Numbered from the stretch's first letter, positions 47,037-55,656 are shown. The stretch is 64,000 nucleotides of DNA from Flavobacterium restrictum (GCF_007097245.1 NZ_VJZT01000012.1:62001-126000), one strand, 5' to 3'. Numbers and translations: made by a program. The notes: generated by a model not told the origin, from the sequence alone.

Positions 47037-48350
47037 TTATTTTTTGCAAAATTTAAACTGCTGTACCGCTTCTCCTGTAGCAATCGAAAGGATGTAAATC
47101 CCAGCATTCCAATTCGAAACATCAATTGTGTTTTGACTTTTGGCACTAGCATTGGCATTCGAGAAAACAGTTTGTCCTAAAATATTGGTAATTTTCAATG
47201 CTGTAATTTCGGTATTACCGCTATTTTTAACATTCAAAATACTAGAAACAGGATTAGGATACACCAGTACTTTTGCCACTGAACCTTTATCGTCAAGACC
47301 TAATTGCACCAAAAAAGCGTCTAATGCAGCCGATGGTTTCCCATTGCTCAACCACGCACTCAATTGATAGCCACTCCAGCTTTTGGCGCCTTCGGGTTCC
47401 CAATATACCACGCCAAGTCCTTTATTGTTGGGCACCGCTTTTACGGCATTGATGGTTGCGGTGAGCATGTCTTTAGTGTTTTGAACTAATGTGTAATCGC
47501 CACCCACCTCAACAATCATTACTTCTTTGCCATATCGTGATACCATATCCTTTAAATTATTACCTAAAGCCACAATCGATGTGGTATAATCTGGATGTGA
47601 ATTTGAACCCAACCAATACGGATAATAGGACAGTCCTATAACATCATATTTAATACTTTGCGCTTTAAGCCCGTCATAGAACCACCTTGATCTGGCGTTA
47701 TCATTGCCTTGATCAATGTGAATAATTACTTTGATGGCGGTGCTAATCGCTTTTGTGGCATCATATCCTTTGTTGAGTAATTGCGTTAATTTGACAAAGT
47801 TATTCCCCGTATTACTGCCGTCAGGAAAGAGCATTCCGCCTGGAATTTCGTTACCAACTTGAACCCATTCTGGTGTTACTCCGGCTGTTTTTAGTAAATT
47901 CAAAACAGCATAGGTATGGTTGTACACATCGTCCTGCAATTGTGCAAAGGTATGCGTGGCCCATGCCGCAGGTTTGGCTTGATGCCCTGGGTCTGCCCAA
48001 GTGTCGCTGTAATGAAAATCAATCATAATGCGCATCCCTAAATTTTGCGCTCTTACTGCCATCACAACGGTTTCGGCGGGACTGCAATGCCCATTTTTAA
48101 TATCGGTACTTGGGTTGACCCAAACGCGTAATCGAATGGTGTTGATGCCTCTATCCTTAAGCAATTGCAAACAATCCTTTGCGGTGCCGTCAACATCATA
48201 AAATTTATAACCTGAAGTTTCCATTTGTGGCAACCAACTCACATCTGCGCCATTCGAGAATGCGAAAGCTCCCGTGCTTTGTGCCATGCTGGAATACGTA
48301 ACTAGCAAAGCAAAAGCTAGTAGTAGTATTTGTAATGGTTTCGTTTTCAT
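47037..48350 (-). CDS. GH53 endo-beta-1,4-galactanase with T9SS type A sorting domain
   Basis: I use the ATG at 48350 (437 residues), which begins a good signal peptide (MKTKPLQILLLAFALL); the longer frame to 48440 runs into the galM end. Acid/base Glu168 in EWVQVGNEIPGG; nucleophile Glu281 in VMIVEVGGDYT. After the catalytic domain (to about residue 355) comes VLVYPNPVSSILNV through GEAVQQFKFCKK, a type A sorting domain, so the enzyme is exported through T9SS. It would make the first cuts in galactan outside the cell. Next gene in the operon is its tail-less paralogue. Confidence 0.94.
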   Translation of the reverse strand: MKTKPLQILLLAFALLVTYSSMAQSTGAFAFSNGADVSWLPQMETSGYKFYDVDGTAKDCLQLLKDRGINTIRLRVWVNPSTDIKNGHCSPAETVVMAVRAQNLGMRIMIDFHYSDTWADPGHQAKPAAWATHTFAQLQDDVYNHTYAVLNLLKTAGVTPEWVQVGNEIPGGMLFPDGSNTGNNFVKLTQLLNKGYDATKAISTAIKVIIHIDQGNDNARSRWFYDGLKAQSIKYDVIGLSYYPYWLGSNSHPDYTTSIVALGNNLKDMVSRYGKEVMIVEVGGDYTLVQNTKDMLTATINAVKAVPNNKGLGVVYWEPEGAKSWSGYQLSAWLSNGKPSAALDAFLVQLGLDDKGSVAKVLVYPNPVSSILNVKNSGNTEITALKITNILGQTVFSNANASAKSQNTIDVSNWNAGIYILSIATGEAVQQFKFCKK

Positions 48351-48393
48351 AAATCGGAGTTTTATTTGGGTTGTAATTATGCTTTTTGAATGC

Positions 48394-49446
48394 TTAAAAG
48401 GATTGAAATTTGTAAATTGTTTTGTGATAATACAATTCATTTTCCTTCAAAATGGAACTAGGAAAATGACCGTGATTGGGCGCATCAGGATAATTTTGGG
48501 TTTCAAAACAAATACCACTTGTGGGATGGTAATTAGCGTTTTCTTTTCCTTTAATTTCTCCAAAACAATTGCCTCCAACATAAATATGCACCGCAGGCTG
48601 ATTAGTATAAACCGACATTTTTAATTTGTTTTTTTTGTTAAAAAGAGAGGCTGCAAATTCCTCTTTTCTATTCAATACAAACGTATTGTCAATGATTTCT
48701 GGACAGCTTTTGGGCGAACTAAAATCATACGGAAAATTAGCAATATTCAAAATCCAACCTGTTGGGATGCCTTCATTGGTTTTTTGCAAAGTTTTAGTCG
48801 AATTTACGATTAATTCTTGTTCCAAAACATTCGAATCATGACCATCGAGATTAAAATAGCTATGATGCGTAAGGTTGACCACGGTATCCTTGGTTGTTCT
48901 AGCGACATATTCTATCGACAATTCGTTGTCTTCAGATAATGTATAGGTTAAATCCACCTGCAATTCGCCTGGATAATTCTCCTCCCCATCAGGACTAACA
49001 TGCGTAAAGGTTATGGATGGATTTTTGTTTTTATTTATATTTTTGACAGACCATATTTTTTGGCTAAAACTTTCGGCACCACCATGTAAGGAATGATTTC
49101 CATTGTTTTTATGCAAAACAATTTTTTCATCATTCAACACAAATTCACCTTCATTAATTCGTCCCGCAAAACGACCAATTGTGGCTCCAAAATAAGGAGG
49201 ACTTTGCAAACCAAACGAATCGATATAGGCGTCCAAAGAATCAAATCCAAGAACAACATCAACAATTTCGCCACTCTTCAAGGTCATTTTCAAACCCGTA
49301 ATAGTCGCACCATAGTTAATAACCTGCATTTGCATCCCGTTTTTATTTGCCAATGTATATTGATACACCGCCTCATTACTTGGTAGAGAACCAAATAATT
49401 CCTCGCCATAATGCGATTTAAAATGTGATATTTGTTTTATTTTCAT
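48394..49446 (-). CDS. galM: Aldose 1-epimerase (galactose mutarotase)
   Basis: 350 residues. NGNHSLHGGAESF, VNLTHHSYFNLDGH (catalytic His) and the C-terminal GICFETQNYPDAPNHG (catalytic Glu) are the family signatures. It equilibrates alpha- and beta-galactose so that galactokinase can use the sugar released by beta-galactosidase. It is the first gene of the galactan operon, divergent from the GntR-type regulator. Confidence 0.96.
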   Translation of the reverse strand: MKIKQISHFKSHYGEELFGSLPSNEAVYQYTLANKNGMQMQVINYGATITGLKMTLKSGEIVDVVLGFDSLDAYIDSFGLQSPPYFGATIGRFAGRINEGEFVLNDEKIVLHKNNGNHSLHGGAESFSQKIWSVKNINKNKNPSITFTHVSPDGEENYPGELQVDLTYTLSEDNELSIEYVARTTKDTVVNLTHHSYFNLDGHDSNVLEQELIVNSTKTLQKTNEGIPTGWILNIANFPYDFSSPKSCPEIIDNTFVLNRKEEFAASLFNKKNKLKMSVYTNQPAVHIYVGGNCFGEIKGKENANYHPTSGICFETQNYPDAPNHGHFPSSILKENELYYHKTIYKFQSF

Positions 49447-49471
49447 TCTTTTATTATGAAATTATAAAAAT

Positions 49472-49479
49472 CAAAAGTA
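49472..49479 (-). promoter_or_regulatory. Candidate -7 element of galM
   Basis: CAAAAGTA on the plus strand is TACTTTTG on the minus strand, a match to TAnnTTTG, 26 bases from the galM start. The TACCAG repeats at 49501-49516 sit where a -33 element would be. Confidence 0.5.
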
Positions 49480-49500
49480 GGCGATACATTCATTTTAACA

Positions 49501-49516
49501 TACCAGTACCTACCAG
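49501..49516. promoter_or_regulatory. Paired TACCAG sites between galM and the GntR gene
   Basis: TACCAGTACCTACCAG carries two direct TACCAG copies ten bases apart, one helical turn. They overlap the presumed -33 region of galM and lie 33 bases upstream of the regulator ATG, a natural operator position for control of both. A related pair is at 55643-55656. Confidence 0.55.
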
Positions 49517-49548
49517 TTTTTTGTATCTTGCGCAAAAATTCAGCATTT

Positions 49549-50547
49549 ATGAAAGTCATTACTATCCAAAACAATCTGGGTGTACCCAAATACAAACAAA
49601 TTATCCTTTCGATTGAAAAGGCAATTGAAGAAGAAAAATTAGTAAAAGGCGACCAACTTCCATCCGTAAATAAAGTTTGTTTGGAATTTTCGTTATCCAG
49701 AGATACCGTCTTACAAGCCTATGATGAATTGAAAAAACGAGGGATTATTTTTGCCATTTTGGGCAAAGGATACTACATCAAAAGCACCGAAATCACTATA
49801 AAACAACGCATTTTTCTACTTTTTGATGAGTTAAATATTTTCAAGGAAGACCTCTACAATTCCTTCTTGAAAAACATTGGAAAAAATGTACAAGTCGATA
49901 TTTTTTTCCATTATTTTAATGTGCAAGTTTTCAAGAAACTAATAAATGACAACAACGGAAACTACACGAAATACATCATTATGCCCACTAACTTAATCGA
50001 TGTAGCTGCTTGTATAAAAACCCTACCAGTAAACGAAGTTTTCATCCTCGATCAAACGAATATCGATCTTGATAACTATCCTACCATATATCAAAATCAC
50101 AAAAAAGACATCTATGATGGTCTCCACAAAGGAAAATCGAGATTGAATACCTACAAAAAACTCATCATGATTTTCCCCGGATTTCGAGAACCATTGGGAA
50201 TGAAAATTGGGTTCGAAAATTTTTGTACTGATTTTGCTTTCGACTATGAAATAATTACCGAATTTACCGATCGAGAAATAGCAATTGGTGAAGTATACAT
50301 TATCCCAAACGATCGTGATTTAGTTCGGGTTATCGAAAAATCGAAACAGCAAAACCTGAAATTAGGACAGGATTTTGGCATTATTTCCTATAACGAAACC
50401 CCACTCAAGAAAGTGGTAGCTAATGGTATTACCACTATTTCGACCAACTTTGAAGCCATGGGAAAAATTTTGGCACAAATGATTATCAAAGGCAAAAAAG
50501 AACAAATCGAAAACAAATGCGCCTTGATTATCAGGAATTCATTGTAA
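49549..50547 (+). CDS. GntR-type transcriptional regulator with sugar-binding-like C-terminal domain
   Basis: The frame opens at a TTG at 49528, but the ATG at 49549 begins the conserved region, so I take 332 residues. The N-terminal winged helix (about 5-75) has YKQIILSIEKAIEEEKLVKGDQLPSVNKVCLEFSLSRDTVLQAYDEL split over the typical GntR pattern; residues about 85-330 resemble a LacI/periplasmic-binding fold (IIMPTNLIDVAA, EVFILDQTN, VYIIPNDRDLVRVI, GIISYNETPLKKV). This architecture is common for sugar-responsive regulators in Bacteroidota. Divergent from galM, it likely controls the galactan/galactose operon. Confidence 0.88.
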   Translation: MKVITIQNNLGVPKYKQIILSIEKAIEEEKLVKGDQLPSVNKVCLEFSLSRDTVLQAYDELKKRGIIFAILGKGYYIKSTEITIKQRIFLLFDELNIFKEDLYNSFLKNIGKNVQVDIFFHYFNVQVFKKLINDNNGNYTKYIIMPTNLIDVAACIKTLPVNEVFILDQTNIDLDNYPTIYQNHKKDIYDGLHKGKSRLNTYKKLIMIFPGFREPLGMKIGFENFCTDFAFDYEIITEFTDREIAIGEVYIIPNDRDLVRVIEKSKQQNLKLGQDFGIISYNETPLKKVVANGITTISTNFEAMGKILAQMIIKGKKEQIENKCALIIRNSL

Positions 50548-50599
50548 TCATATTTTTAAAAAACATATTCATGCTTCTCATTTTATTTACTCAAACCAC

Positions 50600-50807
50600 T
50601 CAAGGCGCTCGCTTTTAAAATAATTGTGAATAAAAAAAGAAAATACACCACTGATTACTTCGCCTGTTCACTCTCGTTCGAGTCACAGATTTTAAAACCA
50701 AAACAATGCTGTTTGATTGCACAAATTTATAAATCAGTGTCAATTTCATTCCTTTTAAGTTATTGAAATCTGTGAGTCTGTGGCAGTCTTTTAAAAGTGA
50801 ATGCCCT
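50600..50807. repeat. Dispersed palindromic intergenic element, copy 2
   Basis: Shares with 45725-45895 the outer ends (GGCGCTCGCTTTTAAAA and TTTTAAAAGTGAATGCCC), the GATTGCACAAATTTATAAAT-like core and AAATCTGTGAGTCTGTGGCA. The arms are inverse, so it also folds on itself. It is a member of a repeat family, not a gene. Confidence 0.75.
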
Positions 50808-50896
50808 GCAAACCACTACTTTTTTCTTTTAAATTGATTGCAAATTGTTATAAAATAATCAAACCTAAAATTATTTGTTTTTGTAAAAAAAATTTG

Positions 50897-50930
50897 TTTA
50901 CATTTGTAAATGTATTTTTTACACTTATTA
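50897..50930. promoter_or_regulatory. Putative arabinose-type operator cluster upstream of transketolase
   Basis: TTTACATTTGTAAA (50897-50910) overlaps AATGTA-N5-TACACTTATTA (50909-50930). The second element differs by one base from that at 56705-56726 before the arabinan regulator. The TTTACA-N2-TGTAAA palindrome recurs at 57210-57223 before the arabinan SusC gene. Confidence 0.7.
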
Positions 50931-51009
50931 TTTTTTAATCAATAATACGATGTAAAAAAGTGTTTTACAGACCATAAATCAAATACCAATTAATTTTAGA
51001 CCCGAAATA

Positions 51010-53049
51010 ATGAATCAAAAAATAGACCAATTAGCAGCCGATAATATCCGAGCACTCGCTATTGCCATGGTAGAAAAAGCAAATTCAGGACACCCAGGTG
51101 GTGCCATGGGAGGAGCTGATTTTATGCACATTTTATATACTGAATATTTAGATTTTGATCCAAACCAAATGGATTGGGCCTTTAGAGACCGCTTTTTTAT
51201 GGATGCGGGACACCTATCGGCCTTGATGTATGCACAATACTATTTGTTGGGAAATTACGAAAAAAGCGACGTGCAACAGTTTAGACAATGGGGTTCGATA
51301 ACACCTGGTCATCCTGAAGTTGATGTGTTACGAGGAATCGAAAACACCTCTGGGCCACTCGGTCAAGGGCATGCCATGGGCGTAGGTGCTGCTATTGCTG
51401 CCAAGTTTCTCGATGCAAGATTCTATGGGATTTTTGACCATAAAATATATGGTTTTATTACCGATGGTGGCGTACAAGAAGAAATTTCGCAAGGGGCAGG
51501 ACGTATTGCGGGACATTTGGGATTGAATAATTTTATCCTGTTTTATGATTCGAATGATGTGCAACTTTCGTCGATGACAGATGAAGTGACCTCCGAAGAT
51601 ACGGCTATGAAATACGAATCTTGGGGCTGGAAAGTCATCACGATTGATGGTCACGACCACGACCAAATCAGGAAAGCATTACATGATGCTAATGCCGAAA
51701 CCAGCAAACCAACCCTTATTATCGGGAAAACCATTATGGGAAAAGGCTGTGTTACGGCTGACGATGCAATGTATGAAGGCGAATGCGAATTGCACGGAAA
51801 ACCTATTGGCGACACCAAAGCCGATTTCACAAAAACGCTATTGAACCTTAAAGCAAATCCCGAAGATCCGTTTGCGATTTTTGATGCAGTTGCTTCCCAT
51901 TACACGACTATCAAAAGCCAAAAAGCAGCAAAAGCAGCTATCAAAAAAGCCAAAATTGCACTTTGGGAAAACGAAAACCCAGCTTTGGCAGCCAAAATGC
52001 AACTGTTCCTATCTGGCGAAATACCTGAATTGGATTTGAGCACTGTGGTTCAAAAAGCCAATGCCGCAACTAGAGATGCCTCCTCGGCCGTGTTGGCGTA
52101 TTTGGCCGAAAACGTAGAGAATATCATCGTTTCATCTGCGGATTTATCCAATAGTGATAAAACGGATGGGTTTTTGAAAAAATCATCGGTTTTGCAAAAA
52201 AATGATTTCAGTGGTGCCTTTCTGCAAGCAGGAGTTGCCGAGTTGACCATGACTGCAATCGCCAACGGGATTGCACTTCACGGCGGAATTATTCCTGTTG
52301 TTGCCACGTTTTTTGTGTTTTCGGATTACATGAAACCCGCCATACGCTTGGCCGCAATTCAAGAACTTCCTGTAAAATATGTTTGGACACACGATTCGTT
52401 CCGAGTGGGCGAAGATGGCCCAACACACCAACCTATTGAGCAAGAAGCACAAATTAGATTGATGGAAAAAATAAAAAACCATTCGGGGAATCAAAGTTTT
52501 CTTGCCCTTCGTCCAGCTGATGCAATCGAAACTTCGGTGGCTTGGGATATGGCTCTTAAAAACACTAAAACACCTACAGGATTAATCCTTTCGAGACAAA
52601 ACATCAAAGACATTCCTGCTGTAACTTCCAGATATGAGGAGGCTACTCAAGCTACAAAAGGTGGGTATCTAGTCCACACAACATCTAATCATGATATTAC
52701 GTTAATCGCAAACGGATCCGAAGTGGCAACGCTTATGGAGGCTGCTGGAATTTTGGAAAAAGAAAATAATTTAAAAATAAATGTGGCTTCAATCATCTCC
52801 GAAGGCTTGTTCAAACAACAGTCCAAAGCATACCAAGAAAGCATTATACCTAAAGGGAAATTAGTGTTTGGACTTACCGCTGGACTTCCTGTAAATCTCG
52901 AAGGATTGATAGGCGATAGCGGCAAAGTGATTGGTTTGGAACATTTTGGCTATTCGGCACCAGCTAGTGTTTTGGACGAAAAATTTGGTTTTACCAGCCA
53001 GCAGGTTTGTGTAGAAATCCTAAAATATATAGAAGAAAGTAAAAAATAG
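51010..53049 (+). CDS. tkt: Transketolase
   Basis: 679 residues, complete. GHPGGAMGGADF and GPLGQGHAMGVG mark the pyrophosphate side of the thiamine-diphosphate site; the cofactor motif reads ITDGGVQEEIS where most transketolases have GDG. The middle pyrimidine-binding domain carries the RVGEDGPTHQPIEQ block, and a C-terminal transketolase domain follows. It interconverts pentose and hexose phosphates in the non-oxidative pentose phosphate pathway, needed for growth on the xylose and arabinose released here. The arabinose-type operator upstream suggests sugar-controlled expression of this copy. Confidence 0.96.
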   Translation: MNQKIDQLAADNIRALAIAMVEKANSGHPGGAMGGADFMHILYTEYLDFDPNQMDWAFRDRFFMDAGHLSALMYAQYYLLGNYEKSDVQQFRQWGSITPGHPEVDVLRGIENTSGPLGQGHAMGVGAAIAAKFLDARFYGIFDHKIYGFITDGGVQEEISQGAGRIAGHLGLNNFILFYDSNDVQLSSMTDEVTSEDTAMKYESWGWKVITIDGHDHDQIRKALHDANAETSKPTLIIGKTIMGKGCVTADDAMYEGECELHGKPIGDTKADFTKTLLNLKANPEDPFAIFDAVASHYTTIKSQKAAKAAIKKAKIALWENENPALAAKMQLFLSGEIPELDLSTVVQKANAATRDASSAVLAYLAENVENIIVSSADLSNSDKTDGFLKKSSVLQKNDFSGAFLQAGVAELTMTAIANGIALHGGIIPVVATFFVFSDYMKPAIRLAAIQELPVKYVWTHDSFRVGEDGPTHQPIEQEAQIRLMEKIKNHSGNQSFLALRPADAIETSVAWDMALKNTKTPTGLILSRQNIKDIPAVTSRYEEATQATKGGYLVHTTSNHDITLIANGSEVATLMEAAGILEKENNLKINVASIISEGLFKQQSKAYQESIIPKGKLVFGLTAGLPVNLEGLIGDSGKVIGLEHFGYSAPASVLDEKFGFTSQQVCVEILKYIEESKK

Positions 53050-53523
53050 CTGCTTACTTCGATTAGTAACTGCTTGTACCAATTTTTTAATTGCCGTTGG
53101 ATTTAGTCAACGCTTTGAAATTCGATTATTTCAATAATTTAGGACTCTTTTCGTCAGATATCCTGCAAGGTTTTTTTCAACCTTGTAGGTATGACGCTAA
53201 TAATAATACACCTACAAGGTTAAAAAAAACCTTGCAGGAAAAATAACTCACATAATTTATTGGAAAATAAGTTTTGCTACGGTAGTGATCAAAATCTGAT
53301 AATAAAATTAAAGAATTTCAAAATAATACAACACCTGATTAAACTGATTTTATTAGAATAAAAAAATCTGCCAAAAACAATTTTCTCAACATAATAATAT
53401 TGGGTTTAGTAAAGTGGCATTTTGGCCAAAGCCAAAGAAAAACAGCATCAACCAGAACCCTTTGGTTAAAACCAAAGGCAATTGAATCAAAAATAATAAC
53501 AAACAATTTAAACAAAATAAAAC
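53050..53523. other. Intergenic region between tkt and the transaldolase gene
   Basis: 474 bases. It holds a near-perfect 30-bp inverted repeat (53161-53239) and an AT-rich leader with a TTTGGTTAAAACCAAAGG small palindrome near 53460. No gene is visible. The length argues that the transaldolase gene may have its own promoter. Confidence 0.7.
53161..53239. repeat. Long inverted repeat (30-bp arms, 29 of 30 matched)
   Basis: The left arm (53161-53190) begins TCCTGCAAGG and ends CCTTGTAGGT; the right arm (53210-53239) is its inverse with one mismatch, around a 19-base loop. Each arm itself contains ACCTTG/CAAGGT inverse words. No T-run follows on either strand, so it looks like a dispersed flavobacterial palindrome, not a simple terminator. 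Confidence 0.9.
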
Positions 53524-54180
53524 ATGAAATTTTTTATCGATACCGCAAATTTAAAAGACATCAAAGAGGCAAATGACCTAGGAATTCTAGACGGTGTAAC
53601 CACCAATCCGTCGCTTATGGCGAAAGAAGGAATCACAGGAGCCGACAATATTATTGCACATTACGTAAAAATATGCGAACTCGTAGAAGGCGATGTTAGT
53701 GCCGAAGTGATCTCGACCGATTTAGCAGGAATGATTGCCGAGGGCGAAAAACTAGCCGCTTTGCATCCGCAAATTGTGGTAAAAATTCCAATGATTAAGG
53801 AAGGAATCAAAGCTATTAAATACTTTTCGAACAAAGGAATTCGTACCAATTGCACCTTGGTATTTTCGTCAGGTCAGGCTTTGCTTGCCGCCAAAGCTGG
53901 AGCCACTTACGTATCTCCTTTTATAGGACGACTAGACGATATTTCTACTGATGGAATGGCACTTATTGCCGAAATCAAGTTGATTTATGATAATTATGGC
54001 TACGAAACCCAAATCTTGGCAGCCTCTGTGCGTCACGTCATGCACATTATGAATTGTGCCAAAATTGGTGCCGATGTTATCACAGGGCCTTTGAGTGCTA
54101 TTGAAGGATTGTTGAAACACCCGCTTACAGATAGCGGTTTGGCTACATTCTTGGCGGATTATAATAAGGGAAATAGTTAG
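53524..54180 (+). CDS. tal: Small transaldolase (TalC/fructose-6-phosphate aldolase-like)
   Basis: 218 residues, the length of the short transaldolase subfamily. [20 protein letters not shown] and [13 protein letters not shown] form the N-terminus, and the Schiff-base Lys is in [24 protein letters not shown] and GADVITGP are conserved. It transfers a dihydroxyacetone unit between sugar phosphates and completes the non-oxidative pentose phosphate set with transketolase upstream. Members of this subfamily can instead be fructose-6-phosphate aldolases; transaldolase is more likely here. Confidence 0.93.
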   Translation: MKFFIDTANLKDIKEANDLGILDGVTTNPSLMAKEGITGADNIIAHYVKICELVEGDVSAEVISTDLAGMIAEGEKLAALHPQIVVKIPMIKEGIKAIKYFSNKGIRTNCTLVFSSGQALLAAKAGATYVSPFIGRLDDISTDGMALIAEIKLIYDNYGYETQILAASVRHVMHIMNCAKIGADVITGPLSAIEGLLKHPLTDSGLATFLADYNKGNS

Positions 54181-54203
54181 GACTTTTAGAGAAATTTAAA
54201 GCC

Positions 54204-54245
54204 AAAAAAAAGGAAGCTTCTTGTTGTGAAGCTTCCTTTTTTTTG
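54204..54245. terminator. Bidirectional intrinsic terminator
   Basis: GGAAGCTTC (54212-54220) pairs with GAAGCTTCC (54228-54236) around seven bases, flanked by eight A and eight T. It separates the convergent transaldolase and T9SS-protein genes. Confidence 0.93.
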
Positions 54246-54262
54246 TAATCCTTTGGTTTTGA

Positions 54263-55534
54263 CTATTTAACCATAATCTTTTTTGAAACAGTAGTTGTTC
54301 CTGTATTGATTTGTACCAAGTACATTCCAGAGGCTAACTTATTTTTCGAAACCACAGTATACGAACCAGCATTGGCTTTTATGGTTTGGCTTTTTATGAC
54401 CGTTTGCCCTGTAATGGTAACAACCGAAACTTTTAAATCGCCATTAAAATTGCCTTTGGCCATAATATTAATGGACTCTTGAACTGGATTTGGATAAATA
54501 GCAAAGCGGTTTGAAACATCAAAATCATTGATTCCTAAACTTTTTTTGGCAGTAACGGTAGTCAAAACACCGTCATAAGCCACCACTATTTCTTTGCCAG
54601 CCGCAGGAACAATTTGTCCCGCAGTCACATAACCATTTACAATTGATGTAAAATCGGTACCTGAACGTTTTATAATCAAGCTTCCGTTATCGATAACGAC
54701 TTTGGCTTTAGCATTTAAGTTTAAAGCAGGACTATCCAAATCATTTTGGTTTACCATAACAGTTCCAGAATTGATGTTTAGTTTCCCTACAATTGTACCT
54801 GTTGTTCCTTCGGTACCTGCATTATCAACATACAAATCGCCAACTATTAAGGCTTGACCGGTATTAAGGTTACCCCCATCGATATTTACAGTTCCGTTTG
54901 GCCCTACAACCGTAGCCCAATAAGCATCGGCAGTACCACCTGTATTCACATTCAAAAGTCCCGTTGGGTAATAATCTCTAGTACCTATTTCTAGTTGGTA
55001 CCCACCGCTTATGGTGCCACCATCGTTAATAGTAGCAATACCATTACCGCCTGATAAAACTCCAATCAAAACAAGTTGTGGGTTATTTACTGGATCATTG
55101 CTTCTAAAAGTTCCTCCGTTGACATTCAATATCCCAGTACCTTCACTTCCAAGTCGGAAAATATGACGACAAGTAAATGTGGCACCCGTATTTACAGTAA
55201 TAGTCCCATTTAATTTATCATTATAAAAGATATTAAAATCTGCATTGACGGTTAAATTCCCATCGGTGCTGTCAAAAATTCCTGGCTGCCAATCTACAAA
55301 TTTACTAATAACAGCTGAATTACCTAAAGCATGCGTTCTTGCAACTTTCCAACCAGCATTATCAAAAACTATAGGAGCCGATGTACTATTAGTCCAATTG
55401 GCGGTGTTATAAAAATCAGTATCCGCAGCTCCCGTCCAACTGTAATCTTGGGCGTGAACACCTGCTGTGAATCCAAAAAATAAAATAGAAACGGCAAACA
55501 AAAGCCCTTTTCTTTCATGTAAAGATTTTTTCAT
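54263..55534 (-). CDS. Secreted beta-helix-like protein with T9SS type A sorting domain, function unknown
   Basis: 423 residues. Signal peptide about 1-28; SWTGAADTDFYNTANW follows, then repeated strands with ILNVNGGTF, LLNVNTGG, VNIDGGNL and KLNINSGTV, the pattern of right-handed parallel beta-helix or autotransporter-associated repeats. The final 80 residues (FAIYPNPVQESINI to TTTVSKKIMVK) are a type A T9SS tail. No catalytic motif is recognised. It has its own promoter (55584-55611) and paired TACCAG sites upstream, so it may be sugar-regulated and bind or organise polysaccharide at the surface; that is inference. Confidence 0.75.
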   Translation of the reverse strand: MKKSLHERKGLLFAVSILFFGFTAGVHAQDYSWTGAADTDFYNTANWTNSTSAPIVFDNAGWKVARTHALGNSAVISKFVDWQPGIFDSTDGNLTVNADFNIFYNDKLNGTITVNTGATFTCRHIFRLGSEGTGILNVNGGTFRSNDPVNNPQLVLIGVLSGGNGIATINDGGTISGGYQLEIGTRDYYPTGLLNVNTGGTADAYWATVVGPNGTVNIDGGNLNTGQALIVGDLYVDNAGTEGTTGTIVGKLNINSGTVMVNQNDLDSPALNLNAKAKVVIDNGSLIIKRSGTDFTSIVNGYVTAGQIVPAAGKEIVVAYDGVLTTVTAKKSLGINDFDVSNRFAIYPNPVQESINIMAKGNFNGDLKVSVVTITGQTVIKSQTIKANAGSYTVVSKNKLASGMYLVQINTGTTTVSKKIMVK

Positions 55535-55583
55535 AATGAATAAAATTGAAGTTAAAATTTAAAAGTGTGAAAACAACACTTGT

Positions 55584-55611
55584 CAAATATACTATTTTTT
55601 TTATCACACAA
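55584..55611 (-). promoter_or_regulatory. Promoter of the T9SS beta-helix-like protein gene
   Basis: On the minus strand TTG (55611-55609), 17 bases, then TATATTTG (55591-55584): an excellent match to the Bacteroidota TTG-N17-TAnnTTTG promoter, 50 bases from the start codon. Confidence 0.7.
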
Positions 55612-55642
55612 TAAATTATATTTATTTATTTTCTAAAATAAT

Positions 55643-55656
55643 TACCAGATTACCAG
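55643..55656. promoter_or_regulatory. Paired TACCAG sites upstream of the T9SS protein gene
   Basis: TACCAGATTACCAG holds two direct TACCAG copies eight bases apart, about 35 bases upstream of the -33 box. The pair resembles the galM/GntR site at 49501-49516, though with a different spacing. Confidence 0.45.

Larger units (their letters stand above)
50548..51009. other. Intergenic region before transketolase
   Basis: 462 bases. The first half is the dispersed palindromic element (50600-50807). The second half is the transketolase control region with a TTTACA-N2-TGTAAA palindrome (50897-50910), the operator-like site (50909-50930) and a further TGTAAAA-N5-TTTTACA inverted repeat (50951-50969). 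Confidence 0.75.

Noticed and set aside
48351..48440. Longer N-terminus for the T9SS-tailed GH53
   Set aside because: It overlaps the galM stop and adds 30 residues before a typical signal peptide; the ATG at 48350 fits better.
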